DNA from: an uncultured Oscillospiraceae bacterium
Lineage (GTDB): Bacteria; Bacillota; Clostridia; Oscillospirales; Oscillospiraceae
Assembly: GCA_947628315.1 (NCBI GenBank)
Contig: CANQZJ010000016.1
Span: forward strand, 1 to 38,278
Reading direction: 5' to 3'
Length of the DNA stretch: 38,278 nt
Part shown: positions 25,125 to 33,241 of the stretch, piece after piece
Layout of the letters: each line of letters opens with the position of its first letter
Numbering within the stretch: position 1 is the stretch's first letter
Position numbers and translations under genes: made by a program
The notes under the pieces: model-generated
Seen by the model: only the letters and a program-made list of their open reading frames with translations
What the model was told of the DNA's origin: nothing
Databases searched by the model: none

Positions 25125-27053
25125 ATGGCCATAACCAGCGGATTCTTCGATTCCATCAACCACGACCGTCGGTACACGGCCAGCCAGTTCGGTGGAATCA
25201 TGGACTACCTCATCACGGATGGGGTGTACTCGTACTACCCGGACACGGGGGTCGTGTACGACGAGCGCGAGAAGCGCAACCGCACCATCGCGCCATTCAA
25301 AATAAGCACGGTGTCCGGCACGGATGCTTGGAAGGTCCCCACCGGGGACGGCGTCGTGGTGGGTCCGGGGCGCGCTTGGTTCGACCACACATGGACCCAC
25401 GTCTCCACCCCGGAGATTGTGACGCTCCCGCCGGCCCCCAAGACCGGTGACAGAATCGACGTCGTCGTCCTCCAGATGAACAAGACGGAGTCGGTGAGGG
25501 CCAACCGCATCGTCGCCAAGTCGGCGCTGAAGACCTTCGAGAACGGCGAGCTGCATCTGTCGGCCAGACTTCCGGCGAACGTCCCCAAGCCCAACGACGC
25601 CGACTACAACACGCTCAAGGACTTCTTCCCGGAGCTCCTCGGCTCGTACATGCACAACGACGAGGTGCACGACGTCCCCCTCGCGTACATATACCGTCCC
25701 GTCGGAGTCAACGGGGTGAGCGTCAACAACATCTACACGGCGGTCGGGCTCAAGGAGTGCCCGTACGTGACGACCATCGGGGACAGCACGTTCTCGGTGG
25801 ACACCATCTACCTCAACTGGTCGCAGCAGTTCGAGACTTGGTGGGAGGACTACAAGCAGCGGATTCAGGATGAGTACAGCGACTGGCACGCCAACATCCT
25901 CGCCGTGGGCCCCGAGTGGGAGGCGTTCCTCAACGAGAGGGCCGCCGACTTCATGCGGTGGCTCAAGATGTACGACCGCATGTGGCACGTCTGGTATCAG
26001 GGCTCGGTGAACTTCACGTACGAGCAGCTCCGCAAGTTCGAGGCCGCGCAGGGTGACTTCCAGTCCAGATGGGCCTCCGCCATCACCAAGGCCGAGTACC
26101 TCATCGAGAACGGCATATCCGAATACACGAAGAAGATTGAACAGCTCATCTCCCAGATGTCCGACATCGACAATCTGGTCGACGCCAAGACGAAGGAGCT
26201 TGAGGCCAAGGTCGACGAGGTCACCGAGGAGCTCGAACAGACCCTGCGCGACTCCGCCAAGGAAGTGGTGACGGAGGTCATTCGGGAGAACATCCAGACC
26301 ATATCCGAGACGGTGGTCGAGCTGGCCGCCCCGGACATCGAGCAGTCGCTTCGCGAGGACGTCCTCAACTCCTTCGGCGACGACATAGAGGGAATCGTCA
26401 AGGAGAAGGTCGACGCGATGGCCTTCTCCGTCCAACAGCAGGTGGCCAATCAGGTGGAGAGTCTCGCAAGTCAGTACGAGGCCCTCCTCACCTCGCTTCG
26501 GGACGATGTCGCTACCGCGGTCTCGGATGCGTTCCAGAACGAAGAGTCCATGACGGAGATGTTCAAGTCGATACTGGACCCCCTCGTGAACGAGTACGTC
26601 AGGACGTACATACAGGACCGGCTGGACGAGCTCGTCGACGAGGACCTCGCGTCCCGCGTGACGGCCACACTGGCCCTCACCCAATTCGCCGAGACCGACC
26701 TGAACAGGTATTACGGCGACAAGTACGCAGGACGGACGTTCCATCAGACCGCCGAGCAGGTCCTGACCAACGGCCCTGACGGGGTCGACAGATTCTCCGT
26801 GCAGGTGGTCAAGACCGGCCCTTCGAGTACGGCGCAGCTCCTCTTCGCCGCGGACGGGTCGTCCGTCTGGTTCCGCTCCGGCGCCGACGGGACCGTATCC
26901 GATGAGGGTGTCGAGACCGAGACGTACTCCGCCGTGTGGCAGAAGCTCTATCCAGCTCCCGCCGGGGAGATATCCGACGTTGTCGAGAAGAGGCTCAAGG
27001 CGCTCGAAGACGACATGACGGTGGTCAAGCGCGACTACCTCGAACGCGGGTAG
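25125..27053 (+). CDS. Tail tip / receptor-binding baseplate protein
   Basis: The product is 642 residues. The N-terminus MAITSGFFDSINHDRRYTASQFGGIMDYLITDGVY, followed by GRAWFDHTW and RIDVVVLQMNKTESVRANRI, is the widespread baseplate-anchored module of gut siphophage adhesion proteins. Residues 320-480 form a long helical stalk rich in Glu/Lys/Val. The C-terminal 140 residues are a compact beta region (PDGVDRFSVQVVKTGPSSTAQLLFAADGSSVWFRSG) before a short coiled end. It would trimerise and hold or contain a receptor-binding head. It starts 2 nt after the hub gene. No enzymatic motif is visible. Confidence 0.78.
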   Translation: MAITSGFFDSINHDRRYTASQFGGIMDYLITDGVYSYYPDTGVVYDEREKRNRTIAPFKISTVSGTDAWKVPTGDGVVVGPGRAWFDHTWTHVSTPEIVTLPPAPKTGDRIDVVVLQMNKTESVRANRIVAKSALKTFENGELHLSARLPANVPKPNDADYNTLKDFFPELLGSYMHNDEVHDVPLAYIYRPVGVNGVSVNNIYTAVGLKECPYVTTIGDSTFSVDTIYLNWSQQFETWWEDYKQRIQDEYSDWHANILAVGPEWEAFLNERAADFMRWLKMYDRMWHVWYQGSVNFTYEQLRKFEAAQGDFQSRWASAITKAEYLIENGISEYTKKIEQLISQMSDIDNLVDAKTKELEAKVDEVTEELEQTLRDSAKEVVTEVIRENIQTISETVVELAAPDIEQSLREDVLNSFGDDIEGIVKEKVDAMAFSVQQQVANQVESLASQYEALLTSLRDDVATAVSDAFQNEESMTEMFKSILDPLVNEYVRTYIQDRLDELVDEDLASRVTATLALTQFAETDLNRYYGDKYAGRTFHQTAEQVLTNGPDGVDRFSVQVVKTGPSSTAQLLFAADGSSVWFRSGADGTVSDEGVETETYSAVWQKLYPAPAGEISDVVEKRLKALEDDMTVVKRDYLERG

Positions 27054-27064
27054 GGAGGTGAGAC

Positions 27065-27700
27065 ATGGCAACCATAGACACCTTCCCGACGATAACGCCG
27101 ACATCGGCGGACTACCTCATCATCGAGAGGGCGGATGGCAGCGGCACGTCCAAGTCGACCATCGCCAACGCGGCCTTGCAGGGCCCGGTCGGCCCCGCAG
27201 GTCCGGCAGGTGCGGCGGGGACCCCCGGTGCGGCCGGCGCCAAGGGGGACGCCGGTCCCGCAGGCCACACCCCGGTGCTCTACTCGGGCGAGGCCGTAAC
27301 CGGCACCGAAGCGAGCTCCACGGCGACCGTCTCCGGAGCCGTCACGGGGGACATCTACCTCAACACGTCAACCGGCAACCTGTACGGATGCACGGGGACG
27401 AACACATGGCACTACGTCGGATGCATCAAGGGGCCGAAGGGCGACAAGGGCTCCGACGGGGCCGCGGGTGCGGCAGGTCCGGCGGGGCCCGCTGGTCCGG
27501 CAGGCGCACAGGGACCGGCCGGTTCCGACGCAACGGTCCCCATCGCGACGACCACGATAGCAGGCAAGGTCATACCGGACGGCACCACGATAACCGTGGA
27601 CTCGACGGGCAAGATTTCGGCGAAGCAGCCCGACCTGTCCAACTACATCACGAAGGACGCGCTGGCGACGGCGTTGCAGAACTACCTTGAGCGCGGCTGA
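27065..27700 (+). CDS. Collagen-like tail fibre, tip cluster
   Basis: The product is 211 residues, behind GGGAGG. The N-terminus MATIDTFPTITPTSADYLIIERADG is the anchor module shared with four other genes in this window (27724, 35166, 35954, 36726). Gly-X-Y collagen-like repeats span residues 40-67 and 123-153 (GPAGPAGAAG-type), separated by a beta segment. The end is a short DLSNYITKDALATALQNYLERG helix. Collagen-like triple helices are known spacers in phage fibres. The anchor probably attaches it to the baseplate. The short C-terminus makes a receptor head unlikely, so this may be a linker. Confidence 0.8.
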   Translation: MATIDTFPTITPTSADYLIIERADGSGTSKSTIANAALQGPVGPAGPAGAAGTPGAAGAKGDAGPAGHTPVLYSGEAVTGTEASSTATVSGAVTGDIYLNTSTGNLYGCTGTNTWHYVGCIKGPKGDKGSDGAAGAAGPAGPAGPAGAQGPAGSDATVPIATTTIAGKVIPDGTTITVDSTGKISAKQPDLSNYITKDALATALQNYLERG

Positions 27701-27723
27701 CGCGCTTGGAGAGGAGATTCAAA

Positions 27724-28452
27724 ATGGCGACCATCTCTACACTTCCAAGTCGGCAAATCAAGTCCACCGACTACTTCATCATCGAGACCGAGGGCGAGGC
27801 CACCGCTAGGACCCAATGGAACCTTGAGGCGCTCGGCCTCGTGGCCAAGGCCGCGTTCGACGAGCTCAAGACCAAGGTCGACGGGCTCAAGGACGAAATC
27901 AAGGGCGAAATCGAGGGAGAGATTGCCAGCGCCTACACGGCCAAGGGCAGCGTCGAGTTCGGTTCCCTCCCCGACCTGACGTCCGCGTCCGTCGGATGGG
28001 TCTACAACGTGACCGACGAGTTCGACACCGACGAGAACTTCGTGGAGGGCGAAGGCAAGCACTACCCGGCCAACACCAACGTCGTCGTCACCGACTACGA
28101 GGGCAGCGGCACCAAGAAGTGGGACGTCCTCGGCGGGTTCCTCGACCTGTCCGGGTACGCCCTGAAGACCGAGCTCCAGTCCGCCACGTCCGACATCACG
28201 CAGCTCCAGTCTGACGTCAAGACGGCCCAGACGGCCGCCGAGACCGCTCAGGCAGCCGCGGACCTCGCCAAGCAGAACGCCGCGACCGCCCAGAGTGCGG
28301 CGGAGGAGGCATCCACGGCCGCTTCGCAGGCTCAGAGCAAGGCCGAGACCGCCGAGACCGCGGCGAACGGGGCGCAGAGTGCCCTCGACTCGTTCAAGTC
28401 CGAGGTCAAGAAGAACTACATCGAGATTACGACCGCTTCCGAGGCGGTCTAG
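27724..28452 (+). CDS. Coiled-coil tail fibre protein with shared anchor module
   Basis: The product is 242 residues from ATG 27724, in the cassette GATTCAAAATGG with GAGAGGAG upstream. A TTG at 27706 is possible but lacks a site. It begins MATISTLPSRQIKSTDYFIIETEG, the same anchor module as the preceding collagen-like gene. A helix (FDELKTKVDGLKDEIKGEIEG) follows, then a central beta domain (GSLPDLTSASVGWVYNVTDEF, NTNVVVTDYEGSGTKKWDVLGG) known from many gut-phage fibres. A long Ala/Gln/Glu coiled coil (about 165-225) completes it. It was probably a fibre or tip accessory. No C-terminal head domain follows the coil. Confidence 0.75.
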   Translation: MATISTLPSRQIKSTDYFIIETEGEATARTQWNLEALGLVAKAAFDELKTKVDGLKDEIKGEIEGEIASAYTAKGSVEFGSLPDLTSASVGWVYNVTDEFDTDENFVEGEGKHYPANTNVVVTDYEGSGTKKWDVLGGFLDLSGYALKTELQSATSDITQLQSDVKTAQTAAETAQAAADLAKQNAATAQSAAEEASTAASQAQSKAETAETAANGAQSALDSFKSEVKKNYIEITTASEAV

Positions 28453-28479
28453 CAGGCCGATTGGAGGGTGTAGGGCGCC

Positions 28480-28728
28480 ATGAAGTTCTCATCGAAGATA
28501 GTCGTCGCGAGCGTGACCGCCGTGGTGCTCTACACCCTCGCGATTCTGGCCCTCGAATGGGCCAACCTTGAGCACCTGACGAACATACAGGTACCGTCCG
28601 AGGTGACCGTGAGCTGGTACGCGTTCTGGACGGTGGAGCTGGTGTCTCTGGCTTCCATAGAGAAGTCCAAGATTAAGAACAAGTACCACAAGGACGAAGG
28701 AGCGAACGATGGCGACATGCGACTCTGA
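28480..28728 (+). CDS. Small two-helix membrane protein
   Basis: The product is 82 residues. Hydrophobic helices lie at about 6-28 (SKIVVASVTAVVLYTLAILAL) and 44-62 (VSWYAFWTVELVSLASI), and the tail is Lys-rich. Small proteins of this layout are frequent near tail fibre or lysis genes in gut phages, and a holin-like role is possible. The family has no settled function that I know of. It has ATG 28480 behind AGGG/GGAGGG and overlaps the next gene by 20 nt. Confidence 0.6.
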   Translation: MKFSSKIVVASVTAVVLYTLAILALEWANLEHLTNIQVPSEVTVSWYAFWTVELVSLASIEKSKIKNKYHKDEGANDGDMRL

Positions 28729-30124
28729 GCGCCCCGAGGGCTTCACGTACGACCCCGAGTACAACCTGCGAAGTCTGCACACCGACGACTCCGACAGGTG
28801 GTACGAGGCGGAGGAGCCCGCCGACGGGACGTACCATCCGCACGACGAGGCCACGGTGCACGACGCCGAGCCTCAAAATGGAGAGCCCCCGGCGTACCTG
28901 CCCAAGGTCAACACCGTCGTCCCAGACGCGGCGTATCCGGCGTCGGAGCCCGGCAGCCTGCACATCATGACGTACGGGACCGTCGAGGACGTGGCGTTCG
29001 CGGACGGCGAGAACGACCCGCAGCGGCGCAACGGCCTCGTGCAGATGTCCATACGCGACGAGATGGACGACCTCATCCACACCGACTTCCACACGGCCAA
29101 TCCCCTGAGCCTGCTCAACGAGCAGAACGTGCAGGTGGGGAAGCGCGTCCGCATAGACATTCAGGACTACAAGAACGTCATCGAGTGGTTCGTCTACAAC
29201 TACCCGACGCTTCTGCGCCAGTCCGACCTGACGGTCAAGCGGGCCTCCGACGGCACGTGGTACACCGGTGGGAGCATCTCCAAGGACGCCTCGTACACGG
29301 GCAAGACCACCGGCGGCACGGGCGAGGACTGGGAGCACAAGCCCTCCGGCGGATGGAGGCAGTTCGACAAGTCGTTTCTCGAAGTCGGCCAGATGGACGG
29401 CAACAAGAAGATTACGCTGGCGGAGGCCCTCCAGATTGTGCAGGACTTCTTCCACATCGACGACATCTGGGGCAAGCTGCGCGACCACGAGAAGCGCATC
29501 ATAGACCTTGAGAAGGACGTGCGCTCCGAGGACACGCAGCGCTCCGGGTACAACAGGACGAGCATCGACAGGAACTTCTTCTCGCTCCTCACCGGGCACA
29601 CCAACTGGGGGTCCGTCACGAACCCCAACCGCGGCGACGCCGTGTTCGTCGGGAACAAGGAGCAGGAGTACATCGAGCTCAACGTCACCTACAGGGACTC
29701 CATACACACCGTTGTCGAGGGGAACATCAGCCCGTATCTGACGAACGTTGAGAACAAGCTCGGTGTGGACGCCCTCAAGATTCTGTCGCCGGGGGCCATC
29801 CCTCAGGACTTCCGCCCCACCAAGTTCCACTGGATTTACAACTACGGCCTCGTCTACATCGAGCCGGGCGGCTGGCAGCGGCTCATCAACACGCTCACGG
29901 GCATCGACTTCGGATTCGAGTCGGACGGAAGCGTGTGGGTCCCGAGGAGCCAGCTCCCTTGGTTCGACATGGACCAGCCGTTCTACGGGTTCTTCAACAG
30001 CAAGGAGAACGGCGGGCATCCGGAGTACCACACGTGGATTGACCACGTCATCGACTACGGCATCACGATAATGTCGTTCGGAGGGGTCATCCCGACGTCG
30101 ACCGGACCGAGCGGGGAGTGGTGA
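28709..30124 (+). CDS. Unknown virion-type protein, paralogue 1
   Basis: The product is 471 residues, ATG 28709 behind AAGGAG. I do not recognise the family. Residues 109-250 (GLVQMSIRDEMDDLIHTD, VFYNYPT-like FVYNYPTLLRQ, then FLEVGQMDGNKKITLAEAL) are clearly related to residues 119-223 of the gene at 31024. Here that region contains an extra loop of about 35 residues (175-210, Gly/Thr/Ser-rich). A Lys/Glu helix follows (DHEKRIIDLEKDVRSED), then a C-terminal beta-rich domain (KFHWIYNYGLVYIEPGGWQ). No signal peptide or enzyme motif is visible. Its place between tip proteins and lysis genes suggests a virion or fibre-associated protein. Confidence 0.65.
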   Translation: MATCDSERPEGFTYDPEYNLRSLHTDDSDRWYEAEEPADGTYHPHDEATVHDAEPQNGEPPAYLPKVNTVVPDAAYPASEPGSLHIMTYGTVEDVAFADGENDPQRRNGLVQMSIRDEMDDLIHTDFHTANPLSLLNEQNVQVGKRVRIDIQDYKNVIEWFVYNYPTLLRQSDLTVKRASDGTWYTGGSISKDASYTGKTTGGTGEDWEHKPSGGWRQFDKSFLEVGQMDGNKKITLAEALQIVQDFFHIDDIWGKLRDHEKRIIDLEKDVRSEDTQRSGYNRTSIDRNFFSLLTGHTNWGSVTNPNRGDAVFVGNKEQEYIELNVTYRDSIHTVVEGNISPYLTNVENKLGVDALKILSPGAIPQDFRPTKFHWIYNYGLVYIEPGGWQRLINTLTGIDFGFESDGSVWVPRSQLPWFDMDQPFYGFFNSKENGGHPEYHTWIDHVIDYGITIMSFGGVIPTSTGPSGEW

Positions 30125-30498
30125 CATTGGGAATTCAAAATGGAACGGCCGCGCAGGTCTACGAGAGAGACGTCGAGCCCCTGTCGGCCGTTCGGCCGCT
30201 CGTCGCCATCGGTCTCATAGACGACGTCTACTGGGAGGACTCGTCCAATCGGTACCTGCGCGGGTTCGTGCTGCTCGACACCGACATGCAGTTCGGGACG
30301 GGCATGTCCATGCTCACGTACCACCACCAGCCGCTGCAACCCCCGAGCAAGAGGCCGGACTTCGAGATGCAGAGGTACCAGAGGGGGAAGTTCTGCCGCG
30401 TGACCTTCGAGGTCTTCGACACCTATGAGGAGGCGAAGAATGGCGTGGCATCCGCTTACGCAGGACATCCGTGCATATCAGATGCTCCTGATAACTGA
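30118..30498 (+). CDS. Unknown protein between paralogues 1 and 2 (first)
   Basis: The product is 126 residues if GTG 30118 starts it. TTG 30127 is better spaced from GGGGAG (30113-30118) and would give 123. The product holds SAVRPLVAIGLIDDVYWEDSSNRYLRGFVLLDTD, a beta-strand pattern, then an acidic/basic mix and no membrane segment. The 9-mer TCAAAATGG lies at codons 6-9, encoding Gln-Asn-Gly. The gene overlaps the preceding stop and runs 59 nt into the next gene. I do not recognise a family. Both neighbours and both overlaps point to a coupled accessory protein of the paralogue pair. Confidence 0.55.
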   Translation: MVTLGIQNGTAAQVYERDVEPLSAVRPLVAIGLIDDVYWEDSSNRYLRGFVLLDTDMQFGTGMSMLTYHHQPLQPPSKRPDFEMQRYQRGKFCRVTFEVFDTYEEAKNGVASAYAGHPCISDAPDN

Positions 30499-31012
30499 CG
30501 GCGTCCTTGAGAACAACCCGGGGGAGCCCCCGGACTACTCGCCCTACGACGACTCCATCGACACGCTCCACATCAACGCCTTCAGCGACGAGGGGGACGT
30601 ATTCTTCTTCGTGCCCGCGGGGTCCCACACCGTGCAGGGGCGCCTCATCGACAGGAGCTTCGTCGAGTCGTACCTCAAGGGCAAGACCGTCACGCTGGTC
30701 AACATCTACAACCTGATGGAGCTCCGGAACGACACGACCACGAGACCCATCTGGGAGTATCAGGAGCTCCTCTCGTTCGAGCAGTACACCCTACAGGACC
30801 TCCAGCCGAAGTGGCGCGGCTACAACATGGCCTCGCAATGGTACTGGGAGTCCTCGGAGGACATGCTGGACGAGCCGGAGTACATAGAGTGCGCGACATG
30901 GTCCATATCGCAGGAGGACCTCAAGAAGGTCAGCCGCGTCCTCTCCCCGCTGATGACGCAGGACGAGGTCGGCAGGGAGCTTGAGGCCATGTACGCGGTC
31001 ATCAGGCCGTAG
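30440..31012 (+). CDS. Unknown protein between paralogues 1 and 2 (second)
   Basis: The product is 190 residues from ATG 30440, behind GAGGAGG (30427-30433). It starts inside the previous gene. The protein is acidic with many aromatic residues (YSPYDDSIDTLHINAFSDEGDVFFFVPAG, WRGYNMASQWYWESSEDMLDEPEYIEC) and a helical end (QEDLKKVSRVLSPLMTQDEVG). I do not recognise the family. The beta-rich N-terminal half with surface aromatics would suit a carbohydrate- or fibre-contacting protein, but this is speculative. It ends 11 nt before paralogue 2. Confidence 0.6.
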   Translation: MAWHPLTQDIRAYQMLLITDGVLENNPGEPPDYSPYDDSIDTLHINAFSDEGDVFFFVPAGSHTVQGRLIDRSFVESYLKGKTVTLVNIYNLMELRNDTTTRPIWEYQELLSFEQYTLQDLQPKWRGYNMASQWYWESSEDMLDEPEYIECATWSISQEDLKKVSRVLSPLMTQDEVGRELEAMYAVIRP

Positions 31013-31023
31013 GGAGGTGCGAC

Positions 31024-32229
31024 ATGACAGACCGGAACGACTACGAGAGGAACTGGTACATCGACCGGGATGGCAACCGCATCCCCTACGACCCGGAGAC
31101 GCAGCAGCCACCCGCCGTCTACGGGGAGGCGCCGTTCGCCGCCTCGGACATCGGTGCGGACGAGACCGTCGGCCCGGAGGGACTCATACACCACTACAGC
31201 CACGGCGAGTACGAGCCGTATCCGCTCACCCAGCCGATGGGCGCCCCGGTGGCGGAGCCCAACGTGCCGGACCAGTCGCTGGCGAACGAGACCGGGAAGT
31301 TCCATATCCGCTACTACGGCACCGTCGAGCACTGCATGACGCTCCCGCCGGACCCGGACGACTTGGAGAACAGGCGCGGCGGCCTCATATCCATGTCGAT
31401 ACGGGACGACTTGGAGAGCCACCTGCACACGGACATCCACTCGTACAAGCCGCTGGTTCTCCTCGGCGAGGGCAACGTCTGCACCGGGCAGAAGGTCGTC
31501 GTCGACGTCCACGACTGGGACAGTGTCATCGCCAGCTACATCTACAACTACCCGACCCAGCTCTTTCAGACGGACTGGGAGGCCGACCCGACCGGATTCG
31601 CCCGCGACACGTTCGTCGAGATGGGCCAATGGGACGGCAACAAGAAGATGCGTCTCGTCGACTTCCTCGCGGTGATAGCCAAGGCGTACGGCACGGACCT
31701 CGGGGACCTCTACGAGACCCTCGACGAGTACGTCAGGGACCACGCGTGGATTCAGGCCGCCCCCACCCAAATCGGCATGACGCTGGACCCGGACGACGCT
31801 TGGCGCCTGCCATATTCCCACCTGCCGAAGCCGTCGCTCCACGGCGAGTTCTCGTACAATCCCGCCACGCGCATCGCCGGGCTGTCGTTCGACTACGTCG
31901 ACTACATCCTGAAGCCGGCGCGGACCGACGAGCGCATCTACCAGATGCCGAATCCGAAGGTGCTCAGGTCGGGGACCATCCCGGCGGCCATCAGGCCCAA
32001 GCAGCCCGTCAGGCTCCCGGCGTACGCCCACGTCACCGTCAGGCGCGGGTGCAGCGTCGTCATGGACGAGGACACCGACACGGTGGACCTTCTGCTCCAG
32101 ACCGACGGCTCCGTGCTTGTCGACGGCACGCTGTATTTCCAGCATCACGGGGCGCTGTCACCCGACCGCGACCTGAACGACCGATGGCGCGTGGAAATCA
32201 GCGCCGACGGTGCCCCGCTGTTCCTATAG
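31024..32229 (+). CDS. Unknown virion-type protein, paralogue 2
   Basis: The product is 401 residues, ATG 31024 behind GGGAGG. Residues 96-223 (YYGTVEHCMTLPPDPDD, GLISMSIRDDLESHLHTDIHSYKPLVLLGEGNV, IYNYPTQLFQTDW, FVEMGQWDGNKKMRLVDFLAVI) are paralogous to 85-250 of the gene at 28709. The C-terminal half differs: a proline-bounded beta region and a repetitive end (VTVRRGCSVVMDEDTD, LLLQTDGSVLVDGTLYFQHH) that reads like beta-solenoid or head-domain strands. Shared middle and divergent ends fit alternative adhesion proteins on a common core. That is an inference. The function is unknown. Confidence 0.65.
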   Translation: MTDRNDYERNWYIDRDGNRIPYDPETQQPPAVYGEAPFAASDIGADETVGPEGLIHHYSHGEYEPYPLTQPMGAPVAEPNVPDQSLANETGKFHIRYYGTVEHCMTLPPDPDDLENRRGGLISMSIRDDLESHLHTDIHSYKPLVLLGEGNVCTGQKVVVDVHDWDSVIASYIYNYPTQLFQTDWEADPTGFARDTFVEMGQWDGNKKMRLVDFLAVIAKAYGTDLGDLYETLDEYVRDHAWIQAAPTQIGMTLDPDDAWRLPYSHLPKPSLHGEFSYNPATRIAGLSFDYVDYILKPARTDERIYQMPNPKVLRSGTIPAAIRPKQPVRLPAYAHVTVRRGCSVVMDEDTDTVDLLLQTDGSVLVDGTLYFQHHGALSPDRDLNDRWRVEISADGAPLFL

Positions 32230-32240
32230 GAGGCGAGCAC

Positions 32241-32699
32241 ATGGGCAAGGAAGGAAGACTGCTCGGACACGAGGTGTTCGAGGATGGAAGCCAGCTGTGG
32301 TACGGGGAGGCGGGGGACCCGGAGGTGCCCCCAGAGGACCCGGGGCCACCACCCGACGCGGACGCCGACATGGAGGGCCCGTCGATGGAGGAGACGACCG
32401 AGCCGTTCGACCCGGTGGCCGCCGGGCTGCAACCGCCGATAGACCACTCGGACGACTTGCCGGAGGAGGAGGCCGCCAAGCCACTTCCCATCTGGTCGAC
32501 GCAAGAGGCGCTCGCAGCGCAGGCGCTCAAGGACGCGATGGAGGCCGGCGACGTGGAGTTCCCGTATCTGCCGGAGCCAATCGAGCCGCCGAGCGTGGAC
32601 ATTCCGGAGACGCCGCCGAGCGACTCGGCCATATATGTCGAGGACGTCTCGCACGACTCCCCGCTATACACAGAGGATGTATTGGAGGACTTCGCATGA
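32241..32699 (+). CDS. Acidic proline-rich hypothetical protein
   Basis: The product is 152 residues from ATG 32241, behind AGGAGG. It has an N-terminal GRLLGHEVFEDGSQLWYGE strand, then a Pro/Glu/Asp-rich disordered stretch (GDPEVPPEDPGPPPDADAD). A helix around 85-105 (STQEALAAQALKDAMEAGD) follows. The end contains two near-repeats, AIYVEDV and PLYTEDV, 11 residues apart. I do not recognise the family. The twin YxEDV motifs could be short docking peptides, because a similar STYVENVS occurs in the membrane protein encoded at 32912. That link is weak. It overlaps the next start by 4 nt. Confidence 0.6.
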   Translation: MGKEGRLLGHEVFEDGSQLWYGEAGDPEVPPEDPGPPPDADADMEGPSMEETTEPFDPVAAGLQPPIDHSDDLPEEEAAKPLPIWSTQEALAAQALKDAMEAGDVEFPYLPEPIEPPSVDIPETPPSDSAIYVEDVSHDSPLYTEDVLEDFA

Positions 32700-32902
32700 G
32701 CAACGAGACTCACCCGGAGGGGCCGGCGACACCCCCTCCCATGCAAATCAAGGTGACGATGAACGCCAACTCGAAGGGAGGGTCGGGCACCGACTTGGTC
32801 GAGTGCCGCCTACAGGAGTACGACCTGCTTGAGAGGCAGATTTCCGCCGGCAAGTACGACCCGGACGGACCGGCCGACGTGTCCCCCGTCAAGAGCACGT
32901 AA
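32696..32902 (+). CDS. Small hypothetical protein
   Basis: The product is 68 residues. The ATG at 32696 overlaps the previous TGA, with GGAGGA 7 nt upstream. It begins MSNETHPEGPATPPPMQIKVTMNAN, followed by a GGSGTDLVECRLQEYDLLERQISAGKYD segment. It is mixed charge, with no membrane helix. The family is unknown. The coupled start and clean frame support a real gene. Its placement immediately before the holin candidate gives no further hint. Confidence 0.6.
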   Translation: MSNETHPEGPATPPPMQIKVTMNANSKGGSGTDLVECRLQEYDLLERQISAGKYDPDGPADVSPVKST

Positions 32903-32911
32903 GGATTCAAA

Positions 32912-33241
32912 ATGGAGAAGTTCAAGTCGAGGAAGTTCCTCATGGCCCTCGCCGCGTTCCTCGCCTCCCTCGGCACCGGCATCACCGGCCTGTGCACTGG
33001 CAACGAGGCCGTCGCGATGACCGGGGGCATCCTCTGCGTCGTGTCGTCGGCCATATACGCCTTCTGCGAGGCGTACGTGGACGGCGCTTCCGTCAAGTCC
33101 GAGACCTCGACGTACGTCGAGAACGTCTCCGTCCAGAGCAGCGCCAAGAGCGACGAGCTGTCCAAGGCCGCCGCGGCGAAGATGACCCCCAAGGAGGTTC
33201 AGGTGGAAACGCCCCCGGCCGCAGATTCGACGGTGCAGTGA
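32912..33241 (+). CDS. Holin-like membrane protein
   Basis: The product is 109 residues, ATG 32912 in the cassette GGATTCAAAATGG. It begins MEKFKSRKFLMALAAFLASLGTGITGL (hydrophobic helix about 8-26), with a second helix at about 33-54 (AVAMTGGILCVVSSAIYAFCEAYV) and a long polar Ser/Lys tail. Two short helices, small size and position two genes before the endolysin fit a holin, which would open the inner membrane at lysis time. No conserved holin family motif is certain. Its stop overlaps the next ATG. Confidence 0.6.
   Translation: MEKFKSRKFLMALAAFLASLGTGITGLCTGNEAVAMTGGILCVVSSAIYAFCEAYVDGASVKSETSTYVENVSVQSSAKSDELSKAAAAKMTPKEVQVETPPAADSTVQ

Larger units (their letters stand above)
2855..32915 (+). 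repeat. Dispersed 9-mer TCAAAATGG, eight copies, one orientation
   Basis: Exact copies start at 2855, 9679, 12697, 16336, 27719, 28873, 30135 and 32907. TCAAAAT without GG also occurs at 22236 and 25297. In three cases (9679, 27719, 32907) the ATG inside is a gene start. In four others the word encodes Gln-Asn-Gly with the rare codons CAA and AAT. I saw no reverse-complement copy. Confidence 0.7.

Noticed and set aside
30981-32240. Plus-strand open frame upstream of ATG 32241
   Set aside because: Overlaps paralogue 2 in another frame, with Arg/Gly/Pro-rich shadow sequence. Only the part from 32241 has a ribosome site and protein-like composition.
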